A stretch of DNA of 64,000 nucleotides from NORP309 sp964352735 (GTDB lineage Bacteria; Pseudomonadota; Gammaproteobacteria; Xanthomonadales; Marinicellaceae), in contig CAYGTC010000010.1 of NCBI GenBank assembly GCA_964352735.1, positions 1-64,000 of the forward strand, read 5' to 3'. The notes under the pieces were generated by a model. That model was not told the DNA's origin. It saw only the letters and a program-made list of their open reading frames with translations, and did not search any database. Shown here piece by piece: positions 1-8,685 of the stretch (positions are counted from its first letter, which is position 1; the number at the start of each line of letters is the position of its first letter). The position numbers were made by a program, and so were the translations under genes.

Positions 1-95
1 GTATAGATTATATCGTTGGCTATCAAGAGGTTAGGAGTTTATCAGGGTCGACTAAGTATACTGTGGCTTTTGGCCTATTGTTGATTGGTAATTAG
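1..95 (+). CDS. 3' end of an unidentified gene (partial)
   Basis: Frame 3 is open from the window edge to a TAG at 93-95 and gives about 30 residues ending KYTVAFGLLLIGN. The alternating hydrophobic and polar residues would suit a terminal beta strand, but the fragment is too short to identify and an open run of this length could be chance. It ends 36 bases before the next start and runs in the same direction, so it could belong to the same transcript. Confidence 0.3.
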   Translation, partial: IDYIVGYQEVRSLSGSTKYTVAFGLLLIGN

Positions 96-131
96 TATGC
101 CATAATTTAATTTGACTGACTGAATTGGCTG

Positions 132-860
132 ATGACTATGAAAAAATTGACAATTGACTTTATTCTAAAAAATACCTATTTATCTCTTTCTGAAAATAGT
201 AAATTTTATGTGTCTTTAATGGCTATAATGCTAGCTATTAATTACCTACTTGAGTATTTGATTTTATTACCTGGTTGGCTAAACCAGTTCCTTTTTCCAA
301 TGTTAATATCTTTTATTTTTATAAAAGTAGCAGTAATGGTTCATAGGTCTATTTTGAATCAGGAATTCAGTATAAAAAACCTCTTTTCTTGGTCATATAT
401 TGAATTCAAGTTTTTTCTTTTGATCATAGGCGTGTATTTTTTGTCCTATGGATTGCTAAGCATTGTTTTGGCTTTAGTGATGCCGATATTTTTAAATGCA
501 AATAACACCCTTGGACTTTATTTACCTCTGACAATACTCTATGTTGTTGGTAGTTTGATTTTGTGTCGACTTGCATTGGTTTTTCCTGCAATAGCCACTG
601 ATAAAGACATTACACTGAAAGAATGTTGGGAATACTCAAAAGGTAATGTCAGTACATTATTTATGTTAATAATACTTATGCCTTTGTTATTCAATTTAAT
701 ACTTTCATTTTCGAGATATGATAATGTATTTTATTATTTTATGATCTCTGTCATTGGATCGATACTCAGTGTTTTTGAAATTGCAGTATTAACACATTGT
801 TATGATGAATTGTTTGTAAGACAACAAACCGAAGATGAGGAAATGATTCAGACACTTTAA
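132..860 (+). CDS. Hypothetical multi-pass inner membrane protein
   Basis: A 242-residue protein of unknown function. About six hydrophobic segments are visible (roughly residues 26-45, 54-75, 93-118, 128-153, 174-192 and 199-222), separated by short polar loops, with a charged C-terminal tail (QQTEDEEM). It should be an inner membrane protein. The overall look resembles the membrane part of glycerophosphodiester phosphodiesterase-type or DUF975-like families, but no diagnostic motif is seen. The start is either the ATG at 132 or the one at 138 (MKKLTI); neither has a clear Shine-Dalgarno. The next gene follows after 51 bases on the same strand. Confidence 0.7.
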   Translation: MTMKKLTIDFILKNTYLSLSENSKFYVSLMAIMLAINYLLEYLILLPGWLNQFLFPMLISFIFIKVAVMVHRSILNQEFSIKNLFSWSYIEFKFFLLIIGVYFLSYGLLSIVLALVMPIFLNANNTLGLYLPLTILYVVGSLILCRLALVFPAIATDKDITLKECWEYSKGNVSTLFMLIILMPLLFNLILSFSRYDNVFYYFMISVIGSILSVFEIAVLTHCYDELFVRQQTEDEEMIQTL

Positions 861-911
861 ATTAATTGATAAAATAGTTATACTGATGTTTTCATATTTG
901 ACGGTGAAACC

Positions 912-3824
912 ATGACAAGGATTTATAAATTACTCATTATTGGCTTATTCTTTATACAACATATTGCCTGTGCAAGTGACGATATATCTTCACCTTATTT
1001 AAAAGTGTTGAATAAGGAGGCAAAGATAGATCGAATGCCTTTGCTACTGACCACTGTTGATGCACACATCAGCGGTTTGATTGTTGAGGTTAAAGTCACA
1101 CAGCTTTATAAAAATAATGGTGATGTGCCTTTAGAGGCGCAATATGTGTTTCCGGGTTCAAGACAAGCAGCGGTGCATCAAGTCACCATGAAAATTGGTG
1201 ATCGAACTCTCAATGCTGAAATTCAAGAAAAAAAACAAGCAAGAGAAACTTATCAACAAGCAAAGTCTGAGGGTAAAACCACGACATTGTTAGAGCAAAC
1301 CGATCCTGGTTTGTTCACCATGATGGTGGCCAATATTTTGCCAGATGATGAAATTGAAGTGGAATTGATTTATACCGAGAAGTTAATTCCTGAAAATGGC
1401 AAATACACATTTACTTATCCGGCAATAGGTGTTCCATCAGTATTGAATACTCACAAAAATCATACACGAGTCCACAATGATGCCGCTATGGGTTTTGATA
1501 TGGTTGTCAAGTTGGATTCGCCCATCGCTATTGATGACATACGCAGCATCAACCACAAAACAGAAGTTGAGTATATTCATGATAATCAGGCACAAATATT
1601 ATTGGATTTGGACGAAACCTTAAACTTTAAGGAAGATTTTATTATTGAATACTCATTACTGGGTCAACAAATTAACAGTGGTGTATTAACTTATGATGAT
1701 GTAGAGAATGACGAGGGGTATTTCTTAATGATGGTAGAACCGCTTAAAAGTGTAGATCAACATGATGTTGTGTTAAAGGAATATATTTTTGTCATGGACT
1801 CTTCAGGTTCAATGGAGGGTCAACCCTTAGAAATGGCGCAGAACATTACAAAAGTGCTGCTATCTGAACTGAGGCCTGATGATTTATTTAATGTGGTGCT
1901 ATTTGCTGGTGGTTCACAATTAATGAGTGAGTATTCTATGTCACCAACGCCTGAAAATATTCGAAAAGCCATTAAAATGATTGATGTTTCTAGTGCCGGT
2001 GGCGGTACAGACTTACTCAGTGCCATTGAAAAGGTGCAAACAGTGCCCTTAACCGAAGGTTATTCACGATCTTTATTGGTGTTAACAGATGGTGTCATCA
2101 CTTTTACCAATGAAACCTTTGATATCATTCAAGAAAACAACCATAAACAGAATGTTTTTGCCATTGGGGTCAGTAAATACAACAATGATCTACCAGCTGT
2201 GAATAGAATTGCACAAGCCGGTAACGGCCAAGAATTTATTGTCACAAGTGAAGAGCAGCTAGATGAGATACAGTCTGCATTTTTAGATTACATCAGGTAT
2301 CCTTTGTTAACAGACATCAATGTCGATTTACTGGGTTTTGAAGCGGTTGATTTGCAACCCAGCGCATTGCCAGATTTATTTTTACAAAGACCGATATTTT
2401 TAACAGGAAAATACGATTTATCTCGCAAAGGGAGCATCGAGATAAGTGCCAAAGGCGGGCAAAAAAATTATGCTCAGGTTTTTGATTTAACCGGTGCCCA
2501 ACACAATGATAAAAATAAAGCGATTAAATATTTATGGGCCAAAGAAAAGGTCATGGCACTGGGTGACGGTTATTTGTCCGATTTTAAAGAGTCTGACCAA
2601 GTCAAAGCTCAACAAATTACAGCGCTTGGTTTAAGTCATAATTTATTAACAGATTACACTTCTTTTGTGGCCGTTGATGATCAAATTGCAACCAAAAAAG
2701 TGACCACTAAAGTTGGAAATCTCATCTTTGGAAATAGTGCTGCAACAGATGTTGAAGAATATGATGCTATTACAGTAACAAGTTCGAATGTTAGAAGTTT
2801 TGGTTATGGCTATATCGATTCATTTGACAAAGAGTTCGCCCACAAAAAATTGCCTGATATGATTCAGGATCCTGTATTTATGGGTATTGATGATGGTTCA
2901 AACATGACTCATCATGTGGCATTAGATAATAGACCAAGTGTTACTTTTATATTGGGTGAGGATGAGACGGTTGATAACCAGTACTACACCAGTGCTGAAC
3001 AATTCTTTAAAAACAGCCAGCAGTATAAAACCGATCAGGTGATTACGCATTTGAACAGTATTGCAGCGGTAAAAGAGTTTTTGCAAAAATCTGAGGGTTC
3101 GCCATGGGGTGTTATCAATATTGTTACCCATTCTTCTTTGTGGAGTGGTTTAACCGGTAGATTGAATAATGATGACTCGGATTTTGATGTGTTTGCTTTA
3201 AGTCAAGCCATTAATGCAGATGATTTTACACCTTTGGATGATGACGTCATAGATACCAATACTGAAATGAGGTTGTTGGGTTGTTCCTTGGGTAAACACC
3301 ATCAACTATTAAAAACACTTTCGATTTATTTTGGTGGGCGAGATGTGAACAGACCCATCATTAAATCTCCACAAGATTTTGTCTATTTTGATAGTAATGA
3401 GCAAGACATTAAAACGTTCAAAAATGGTTTTGCTTTGATTAATCCAGCTCTGATCGACAATGATAAGAAAATCATAGCCATCATTAATAAAAAGAACCCT
3501 TTTTTAAGAGTTGGTTCTTTAGATGGTTGGCAACAACAACCCGTAACCATCAATACACAATTAAGCGTTTATAAAAACATGACCTTAATGAAAGCGGTGG
3601 ATTTGGCAAAGCGCCAGAAAAATATCGCTGCTTATCTTAAAGAAACGGGTGCAACGTGGTCGGATTTTAAATGGAGTTTAACCCGAAATAAAAATAAGAT
3701 AACCGTTACTGGCGAAACCCTATTAATGAAACAAGATGTGGGCGAAATCAATCCTGATCAGTTAACATCACTTGATTTGCATGATGTCAATACTACGACT
3801 ATTATCCGTACCAAGGCGAACTGA
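912..3824 (+). CDS. Secreted VIT-VWA domain protein with possible caspase-like C-terminal region
   Basis: A 970-residue exported protein. An N-terminal signal peptide (residues 1-22, ending ACAS) is followed by a vault/inter-alpha-trypsin (VIT) domain at about 30-165 and a von Willebrand A domain at about 290-465. The metal-ion-dependent adhesion site is complete: DSSGS at 296-300, T366 in GGGTDL and D393 in LTDG. This architecture is known from inter-alpha-trypsin inhibitor heavy chains and the bacterial VIT-VWA 'sortase target' family, but no LPXTG or C-terminal anchor is present. Residues 670-830 are unlike the rest: a beta-rich segment carries IVTHSS (H740) and, 51 residues on, LLGCSLG (C791), an order and spacing like the His-Cys dyad of caspase/CHAT-type folds. 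Protease activity is inference only. A hairpin follows the stop. Confidence 0.85.
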   Translation: MTRIYKLLIIGLFFIQHIACASDDISSPYLKVLNKEAKIDRMPLLLTTVDAHISGLIVEVKVTQLYKNNGDVPLEAQYVFPGSRQAAVHQVTMKIGDRTLNAEIQEKKQARETYQQAKSEGKTTTLLEQTDPGLFTMMVANILPDDEIEVELIYTEKLIPENGKYTFTYPAIGVPSVLNTHKNHTRVHNDAAMGFDMVVKLDSPIAIDDIRSINHKTEVEYIHDNQAQILLDLDETLNFKEDFIIEYSLLGQQINSGVLTYDDVENDEGYFLMMVEPLKSVDQHDVVLKEYIFVMDSSGSMEGQPLEMAQNITKVLLSELRPDDLFNVVLFAGGSQLMSEYSMSPTPENIRKAIKMIDVSSAGGGTDLLSAIEKVQTVPLTEGYSRSLLVLTDGVITFTNETFDIIQENNHKQNVFAIGVSKYNNDLPAVNRIAQAGNGQEFIVTSEEQLDEIQSAFLDYIRYPLLTDINVDLLGFEAVDLQPSALPDLFLQRPIFLTGKYDLSRKGSIEISAKGGQKNYAQVFDLTGAQHNDKNKAIKYLWAKEKVMALGDGYLSDFKESDQVKAQQITALGLSHNLLTDYTSFVAVDDQIATKKVTTKVGNLIFGNSAATDVEEYDAITVTSSNVRSFGYGYIDSFDKEFAHKKLPDMIQDPVFMGIDDGSNMTHHVALDNRPSVTFILGEDETVDNQYYTSAEQFFKNSQQYKTDQVITHLNSIAAVKEFLQKSEGSPWGVINIVTHSSLWSGLTGRLNNDDSDFDVFALSQAINADDFTPLDDDVIDTNTEMRLLGCSLGKHHQLLKTLSIYFGGRDVNRPIIKSPQDFVYFDSNEQDIKTFKNGFALINPALIDNDKKIIAIINKKNPFLRVGSLDGWQQQPVTINTQLSVYKNMTLMKAVDLAKRQKNIAAYLKETGATWSDFKWSLTRNKNKITVTGETLLMKQDVGEINPDQLTSLDLHDVNTTTIIRTKAN

Positions 3825-3840
3825 TCATCGTCATATTGTG

Positions 3841-3870
3841 AATGAGGCCAAAGTGACTTTCGGCCTCATT
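3841..3870. terminator. Hairpin between convergent genes
   Basis: AATGAGGCC pairs with GGCCTCATT, and inside it AAAG/CTTT extends the stem. It lies between the stop of the VIT-VWA gene and the stop of the small minus-strand gene, so it can serve both. Neither side has a good run of T, so it is a weak intrinsic terminator or only an mRNA 3' end hairpin. Confidence 0.45.
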
Positions 3871-3894
3871 ATCTAATCAGTTAAAGCTGAAGGT

Positions 3895-4104
3895 TTAAAA
3901 AAAGCCTGATCTCACTTCTCGGATTTGACCTGGCGTGCAGTAATAAAAATTTCTGTTGTTTGTGCGACATTCTTGAATAATGACGAGCTCACCATTTGCA
4001 GCAAAATAAGAGCCAACACGTACCCAATCACTGCCAGCAGTGGCTGGTTGGGCTAAAATAAGTATGGATAATGCCATTAAGCTTGAATACATTATTTTTT
4101 TCAT
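3895..4104 (-). CDS. Small secreted protein, 69 residues
   Basis: Encodes a signal peptide (MKKIMYSSLMALSILILAQ, cleavage expected after PATA) and a mature part of about 46 residues with two cysteines (QECRTN and YYCTPG) that could form one disulfide. Function unknown. The ATG at 4104 is preferred over the upstream TTG because AGGAG lies at 4116-4112, seven bases before it. It stands alone, convergent with the VIT-VWA gene, with a long empty region upstream. Confidence 0.65.
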   Translation of the reverse strand: MKKIMYSSLMALSILILAQPATAGSDWVRVGSYFAANGELVIIQECRTNNRNFYYCTPGQIREVRSGFF

Positions 4105-4762
4105 TTTCAATCTCCTGTGTATTTTTAGTTGAGGTATTTATTGTTTTACTAAGTATAAAGTACGAAACAATGAATATATTATAACCTGGTAGACAGTAAA
4201 ATTACGTTAAATGTGATGAAGTCAATGAATGGTTATTTAAAATACATGATTGGTGAGATTAAACTAGATTAAGTCATAGAAAAAATGATGAGTTGACTCT
4301 CAATAAGAGCATTATGAAGCTTATAAAACTAACAGGTCCCCAAGTATTAAATATACATTAATAGAAGTCGGAACATTGTTATCAAGTGCTTTTTTGTCAA
4401 CTTTGAAATAGAAGCTACGCAAGTAGTTTAAGTAGACTGTTGAAATGGTAATACATGAAGTTTAATATTCAACGATAAAACTATGGCAAGAATACATAAG
4501 ATAGTTATCAATACAGTGGTTTTTTCCTTTGAAAGTGCATCTTTTATTTAATGGTTCTGAACAGTGATTCAAGATAATAGCAATATTCAAACCTATAGAT
4601 TGACAAATTTTGTCAAATATAAAAGAACAGGTACGAAACTAAGTTTAATTTGTATGTTATCCAAATAAAAACAAAAAATGATAATAGATTTCACTAACCA
4701 ATGCTGTTATTTTGGTATTTCGTATGTAGTATTTAAGACACTTAAAAAATCAATAAACCACT
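4105..4762. other. 658-base intergenic region, no gene seen
   Basis: AT-rich, stop codons in all frames, no tRNA-like or other structured RNA recognised. It must hold the promoters of the two divergent genes on either side. The one clear structure is the palindrome at 4600-4616. Its length and lack of reading frames would also fit a decayed gene, but no remnant could be recognised. Confidence 0.5.
4600..4616. promoter_or_regulatory. Perfect palindrome, operator candidate
   Basis: TTGACAAA-T-TTTGTCAA, an 8-base inverted repeat around one base, about 150 bases before the start of the beta-roll protein gene. The left arm also contains a consensus -35 hexamer, TTGACA, but no good -10 lies 17 bases downstream. 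Symmetry fits a dimeric repressor site; no regulator is encoded next to it. Confidence 0.3.
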
Positions 4763-5905
4763 ATGAACAATGTGAAATTTTCTTATCATTTCGACAAATT
4801 TTTCCTAATTTCTATTTGCATATTCTTTTCAAACATGGCAGCATCTGAGGATTCATACAATATTCACACAGTAGAAAATAGTTTGACTGAACAATCGCTT
4901 AACAGTGATCATTCCAGAAGGCTTCAATCACTAGAGTCAATGATGAGGTCTATGCAAGCAACCATCAATCAACAAAGCACAACCATTGCTATGCTAAACA
5001 GAGAATTATCAATTGTCAGAAGTAACTCTGTGCTGGAATTAGATGGTTTGCTCAAATTTTCCAAAATCAATGGTTATCCAACGGCTGAATTCACTACCGT
5101 GAATGTGCAAATCAACGACGGTTCAGGTGACACGGCTGGAGAAGTCAATGGACTCGGAAATTTAACCGTTGGGTACAACGAAATTGCAGAGTCCAATCAA
5201 AGCTTTTGTTCTGATCCAGAATTCACAAATAAAGTCAAATGTGAAAACAATGCCAAGTTATGGGCAAACAATGTGCGCAGAGGATCACATAACCTGATTA
5301 TTGGATTGGAGAACTCTTACGATGATTATGCTTCAATTGTTGCAGGACATAAGAATACCGTTAACGCCCCTTTTGCTACCATTACGGGAGGTTCATTCAA
5401 CTTCGCTATCGGTGAATACTCTTCCATCAGTGGTGGCTTTGCTAACTCTGCCCGTGGACCAGCTGCCAGTGTCAGTGGTGGAGGAGGAAACTCTGCGGAT
5501 GCTTTAGCTTCACATATCAGTGGTGGTCATGATAATCATGTTGTTGGTCAATACTCTAGTGTCAATGCTGGAAGTCTCAACACTGTCATAGGCTTTTATG
5601 CAGGTATCAATGGTGGTAGAGGCAATGTCGCATTCGGTGATTATTCGAGCATTAATGGAGGTTATTATAATGAGGTGGAGATGGATTTCAGTAGTATTGG
5701 GGGTGGCCAATTAAATCGAGCCTTAGGTCGATACTCATACGTTTGTGGAGGTTTTGGCAATACGGCAACAGGCGATAAGTCAACCGTTTGTGGGGGGAGC
5801 GGTAACACCGCCAATGGTCATGCATCGAGCGTTAGTGGCGGCTTTGAAAGAGAGGCCAATGAGGCTCACTCTTGGGCAGCAGGATCTTTGTTGGAAGACC
5901 AATAA
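4763..5905 (+). CDS. Secreted beta-roll protein with twelve 15-residue repeats (YadA-head-like)
   Basis: A 380-residue protein. Residues 1-27 form a signal peptide (ends SNMAA), then 50-85 is a likely coiled coil (LQSLESMMRSMQATINQQ...), then a linker, then twelve consecutive 15-residue units from residue 190 to 369 with consensus SSISGGxxNxAxGxY. This periodicity and the GG/N/A/G pattern match the left-handed beta-roll of trimeric autotransporter heads (YadA, Hia families). Unlike those adhesins, the protein ends 11 residues after the last repeat with no stalk and no membrane anchor barrel, so it would be released or held by another protein. Two cysteines replace serine in repeats 10 and 11. 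No Shine-Dalgarno is evident. A hairpin follows at 6005-6028. Confidence 0.8.
   Translation: MNNVKFSYHFDKFFLISICIFFSNMAASEDSYNIHTVENSLTEQSLNSDHSRRLQSLESMMRSMQATINQQSTTIAMLNRELSIVRSNSVLELDGLLKFSKINGYPTAEFTTVNVQINDGSGDTAGEVNGLGNLTVGYNEIAESNQSFCSDPEFTNKVKCENNAKLWANNVRRGSHNLIIGLENSYDDYASIVAGHKNTVNAPFATITGGSFNFAIGEYSSISGGFANSARGPAASVSGGGGNSADALASHISGGHDNHVVGQYSSVNAGSLNTVIGFYAGINGGRGNVAFGDYSSINGGYYNEVEMDFSSIGGGQLNRALGRYSYVCGGFGNTATGDKSTVCGGSGNTANGHASSVSGGFEREANEAHSWAAGSLLEDQ
5330..5869 (+). repeat. Twelve in-frame 45-base coding repeats
   Basis: Each unit encodes 15 residues of the beta-roll, e.g. SSISGGFANSARGPA and SSINGGYYNEVEMDF. The DNA units have diverged (conserved mainly at the GGTGG and AAT codons), so the array is old and held by selection on protein shape rather than recently expanded. 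Confidence 0.85.
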
Positions 5906-6004
5906 ATTAAATAGCGGCTAATGCCTTATTAATGGAGTGACTGTATTACGAATTTTATATCAACTCAAATGTGTTCTTAGGCATTCACCCACACTTTTTT
6001 CATA

Positions 6005-6028
6005 AGGTCAAAAATGGACTTTTGACCT
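6005..6028 (+). terminator. Hairpin after the beta-roll protein gene
   Basis: AGGTCAAAA (6005-6013) pairs perfectly with TTTTGACCT (6020-6028) around a six-base loop; a T-rich but interrupted stretch (ATTTAATTTAG) follows. Likely intrinsic terminator for the gene ending at 5905. Confidence 0.6.
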
Positions 6029-6110
6029 ATTTAATTTAGTGATTTGTCATGAGATAATAATAGGCATGACTATTGACATTAACACTGTAAAAGAATCATG
6101 CACTCGTTTG

Positions 6111-6171
6111 TATAATGATATGATATCATATGGTTGTGATCAAGGTTGTGAATTCAATGTGATAATATCAC
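6111..6171 (+). promoter_or_regulatory. Candidate -10 and two palindromes before the zinc-ribbon gene
   Basis: TATAAT at 6111-6116 is a good -10 hexamer without a clear -35. It is followed by two palindromes, ATATGATATCATAT at 6118-6131 and GTGATAATATCAC at 6159-6171, the second ending one base before the ATG. The placement is that of operators for a repressor acting on this gene. The start codon itself has no Shine-Dalgarno, so the mRNA may be nearly leaderless or controlled. Confidence 0.35.
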
Positions 6172-6172
6172 T

Positions 6173-6595
6173 ATGAAATGTCCTAAAGATAGCACACAAT
6201 TAATGATTGACCATAAACAGGGTGTGGTAGGTTATTGTTGTGATCATTGCCATTGTGTCTTGCTAACAGAAAAAGGCACCTTGGCATTTAAGGCGAATTA
6301 TGAAACGACTATAATTGAAAATATATTTGATGAACAGAATAGGTCAGTTTCGGAACTGTTTTGTTCGTGCTGTAATGAGCACATGTTTATAACTTATGTT
6401 GATGACATTGAACTGGAAATTTGTCAAAAATGTAAGAGCGTATGGTTTGATGAGGGTGAAGCACAATACATTGTAGATAGGTATGGACCACAGTCTCAAC
6501 AAGAATCTTATTTTATTGAGTTTATTGAATATTTTATTTGGGTTCCGATCTTGATTGGAATGATCACTGGGGTCATCAACTTTTTATTCCATTAA
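6173..6595 (+). CDS. Zinc-ribbon (zf-TFIIB-like) protein with C-terminal membrane segment
   Basis: A 140-residue protein with paired CxxC knuckles: MKCP plus CCDHC near residues 3-26, and FCSCC plus EICQKCKSVWFDEGE near 62-103. The second matches the zf-TFIIB family signature (C-x-x-C...C-x-x-C-x-x-xWxDxGE). The last 25 residues (FIWVPILIGMITGVINFLF) form one membrane helix, so the metal-binding part probably lies at the cytoplasmic face of the inner membrane. The family is common in bacteria and its role is unknown. It converges tail to tail with rep, six bases apart, with no terminator between. Confidence 0.75.
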   Translation: MKCPKDSTQLMIDHKQGVVGYCCDHCHCVLLTEKGTLAFKANYETTIIENIFDEQNRSVSELFCSCCNEHMFITYVDDIELEICQKCKSVWFDEGEAQYIVDRYGPQSQQESYFIEFIEYFIWVPILIGMITGVINFLFH

Positions 6596-6601
6596 TTTGA
6601 A

Positions 6602-8578
6602 TTAATCCAACATCGCTTTCAAAGCGGCCAAGTGATCCATTTTCTTTTGTTTTTTATCATCTGCGGATTCTTGAGTCACTTTGCCATAACCTTGAATGTA
6701 TTTGCTTGGTAATTCATCAAGAAAACGGCTGGGGCCAGTGTTGACATCGCCATCTTCGGCAAAACGGTTTTTGCGTTTTTTGACGTAACTGATGGTGAGA
6801 TTGCGCATGGCGCGTGTCATGCCGACATACATGAGGCGTCGCTCTTCTTCTACTGTGTCTTCTTCAATGGAGTTTTTGTGTGGCAATATGCCTTCTTCGA
6901 CACCAATCATGAAAACATTGGTGAATTCGAGCCCTTTGGCTGCATGTAAGGTCATCATATGAACAGCATCATCATTGTTGCCATCTTCTTTGTTGGTTTG
7001 TAAGGTGATTTGTGCAGCCACATCAACCAGGTTCATGTCAGAATTTTGATTAAAGGCACGGATCCATTTTTGAAAATCAAGCACCAGTTTGGTGCGATTA
7101 TTTTTGCTGGTTTTGTCTTTACTGGTTTGCTCAATCCATGATACATAATCGATTTCCAAAAGCAGTTCATCAATGATGATATCGGCGTTAACATCGGCAT
7201 GAACTTTTTGTTGTAATTGTAAAATCAATCGATGGAATTCTTTGAGTTTTTGCGCGGCTCTGGTCGGCAGCGTTTTTAAAATGTCATCATCTGCAGCAGC
7301 CTTAAAATAGTTAAGTCGTTTCTGCTCAGCCTGTTGAGCAAGTTTGGCCAGCGTTGATGAACCTATGCCACGCCTTGGAACGTTGACAATTCGTAAGAAT
7401 GCTGAATTGTCCTGCGGGTTACATAAAATTCTGATGTAGGCCATTAAATCTTTAATTTCAACATAGTCAAAAAATGAACGACCACCACTCATAATATAAG
7501 GCGTGTCTTTACTTCGGAAGACTTGTTCGATTAGCTTGGCTTGTCTGTTTGAACGGTATAAAACAGCGTAATCTGAAAATTGATTTTTTTTCAGTAATTT
7601 ATGATAATCCAGCTCTGCGCTGAGTTGTCTGGCTTCATCTTCAGGCGTATTATGTTGAGTGATTTTGATTAACTCTCCCGAACCCAAATCACTCCACAGT
7701 TTTTTTTCAAACTCATGTGGATTATTTTTGATGACGTCATAAGCGGCACCTAAAATGATCTGCGTTGAACGGTAGTTTTGTTCCAGCTTAATCACTTTTA
7801 GTTCGGGGAAGTCATGTTTTAATATACTCAGATTTTCTGCCTGTGCACCACGCCAACCATAAATAGATTGATCATCATCACCCACACAAATGATGTTTCG
7901 GTATTTACTGACCAATAATTTGAGTAAGCGGTATTGGCTGCCATTGGTATCTTGGTACTCATCCACCAAAACGTATTGCATTTTTTCTTGCCAGCGATTC
8001 AATACCTCGTTATTTGTTTCTAATAATGACAATGTTTGTAAAATGAGGTCATCAAAATCCAGAGCATTAAAATCAACCAAACGTTGCTCATACTCTTTGT
8101 ATACTTCTTGAGCAAGTATGAACTGGGTATCTAGGTTTTTGGCGGTAAAACCTTCGTTCTTCCATGTGGAAATTTGCCATTGAACGGTGTTGATTTGTTC
8201 GCGATTACTGCCTTTGGGCAATAAATCTTTGATGATATTGTGCGTTTCAGAACTGTCAAATATGCTAAAACCAAACCGATAGGGCGTGTGTTTGATTTCC
8301 TCGCGGATGATGCGCATACCCAAAGAGTGAAAGGTTGAAATGTTCAAGCTTTCACCATCATGCAGCTGGATCATTTTTCTGGCACGTGCTGCCATTTCTT
8401 TGGCAGCTTTATTGGTAAAAGTAATGGCAAATATATTGTGGTGTTTGACATTTTTATTGCCAATCAAGTGGGCGATTTTCTCAGTGATGACTTTAGTTTT
8501 ACCACATCCTGCACCTGCTAATACCAGTAAGGGGCCTTCGCAGTAATTGACCGCAGATCGTTGTTGAGGGTTTAACAC
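6602..8578 (-). CDS. rep: ATP-dependent DNA helicase Rep
   Basis: A 658-residue superfamily 1A 3'-5' helicase; E. coli Rep is 673. Motifs in order: Q motif LNPQQRSAV at the N-terminus, Walker A AGAGCGKT (21-28, Cys in place of the usual Ser), motif Ia TFTNKAAKEM, motif II VLVDEYQDTN, motif III VGDDDQSIYGWRGA, motif IV LEQNYRS, motif V VHMMTLHAAKGLEF and motif VI EERRLMYVGMTRA. The N-terminal match to Rep rather than UvrD or PcrA supports the name. Rep helps replication forks pass bound proteins. The start codon is GTG (8578-8576) with AGG eight bases upstream. It follows msrA by 107 bases on the same strand and may share its transcript. Confidence 0.93.
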   Translation of the reverse strand: MLNPQQRSAVNYCEGPLLVLAGAGCGKTKVITEKIAHLIGNKNVKHHNIFAITFTNKAAKEMAARARKMIQLHDGESLNISTFHSLGMRIIREEIKHTPYRFGFSIFDSSETHNIIKDLLPKGSNREQINTVQWQISTWKNEGFTAKNLDTQFILAQEVYKEYEQRLVDFNALDFDDLILQTLSLLETNNEVLNRWQEKMQYVLVDEYQDTNGSQYRLLKLLVSKYRNIICVGDDDQSIYGWRGAQAENLSILKHDFPELKVIKLEQNYRSTQIILGAAYDVIKNNPHEFEKKLWSDLGSGELIKITQHNTPEDEARQLSAELDYHKLLKKNQFSDYAVLYRSNRQAKLIEQVFRSKDTPYIMSGGRSFFDYVEIKDLMAYIRILCNPQDNSAFLRIVNVPRRGIGSSTLAKLAQQAEQKRLNYFKAAADDDILKTLPTRAAQKLKEFHRLILQLQQKVHADVNADIIIDELLLEIDYVSWIEQTSKDKTSKNNRTKLVLDFQKWIRAFNQNSDMNLVDVAAQITLQTNKEDGNNDDAVHMMTLHAAKGLEFTNVFMIGVEEGILPHKNSIEEDTVEEERRLMYVGMTRAMRNLTISYVKKRKNRFAEDGDVNTGPSRFLDELPSKYIQGYGKVTQESADDKKQKKMDHLAALKAMLD

Positions 8579-8685
8579 TTTTTTGCCTGTTTGAAATAAA
8601 GTTGCAAATTATAGCAGGATTGAGGGTTTAAAACTGATAAGCCAACAATTTTGAAGGCTCATCAGTTTAAAAAATAAAAGAGTCT

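Noticed and set aside
5330..5869. Regular 45-base periodicity that could be taken for a CRISPR array
   Set aside because: Units are in frame, code for a beta-roll protein, have no unique spacers, and no cas gene is near.
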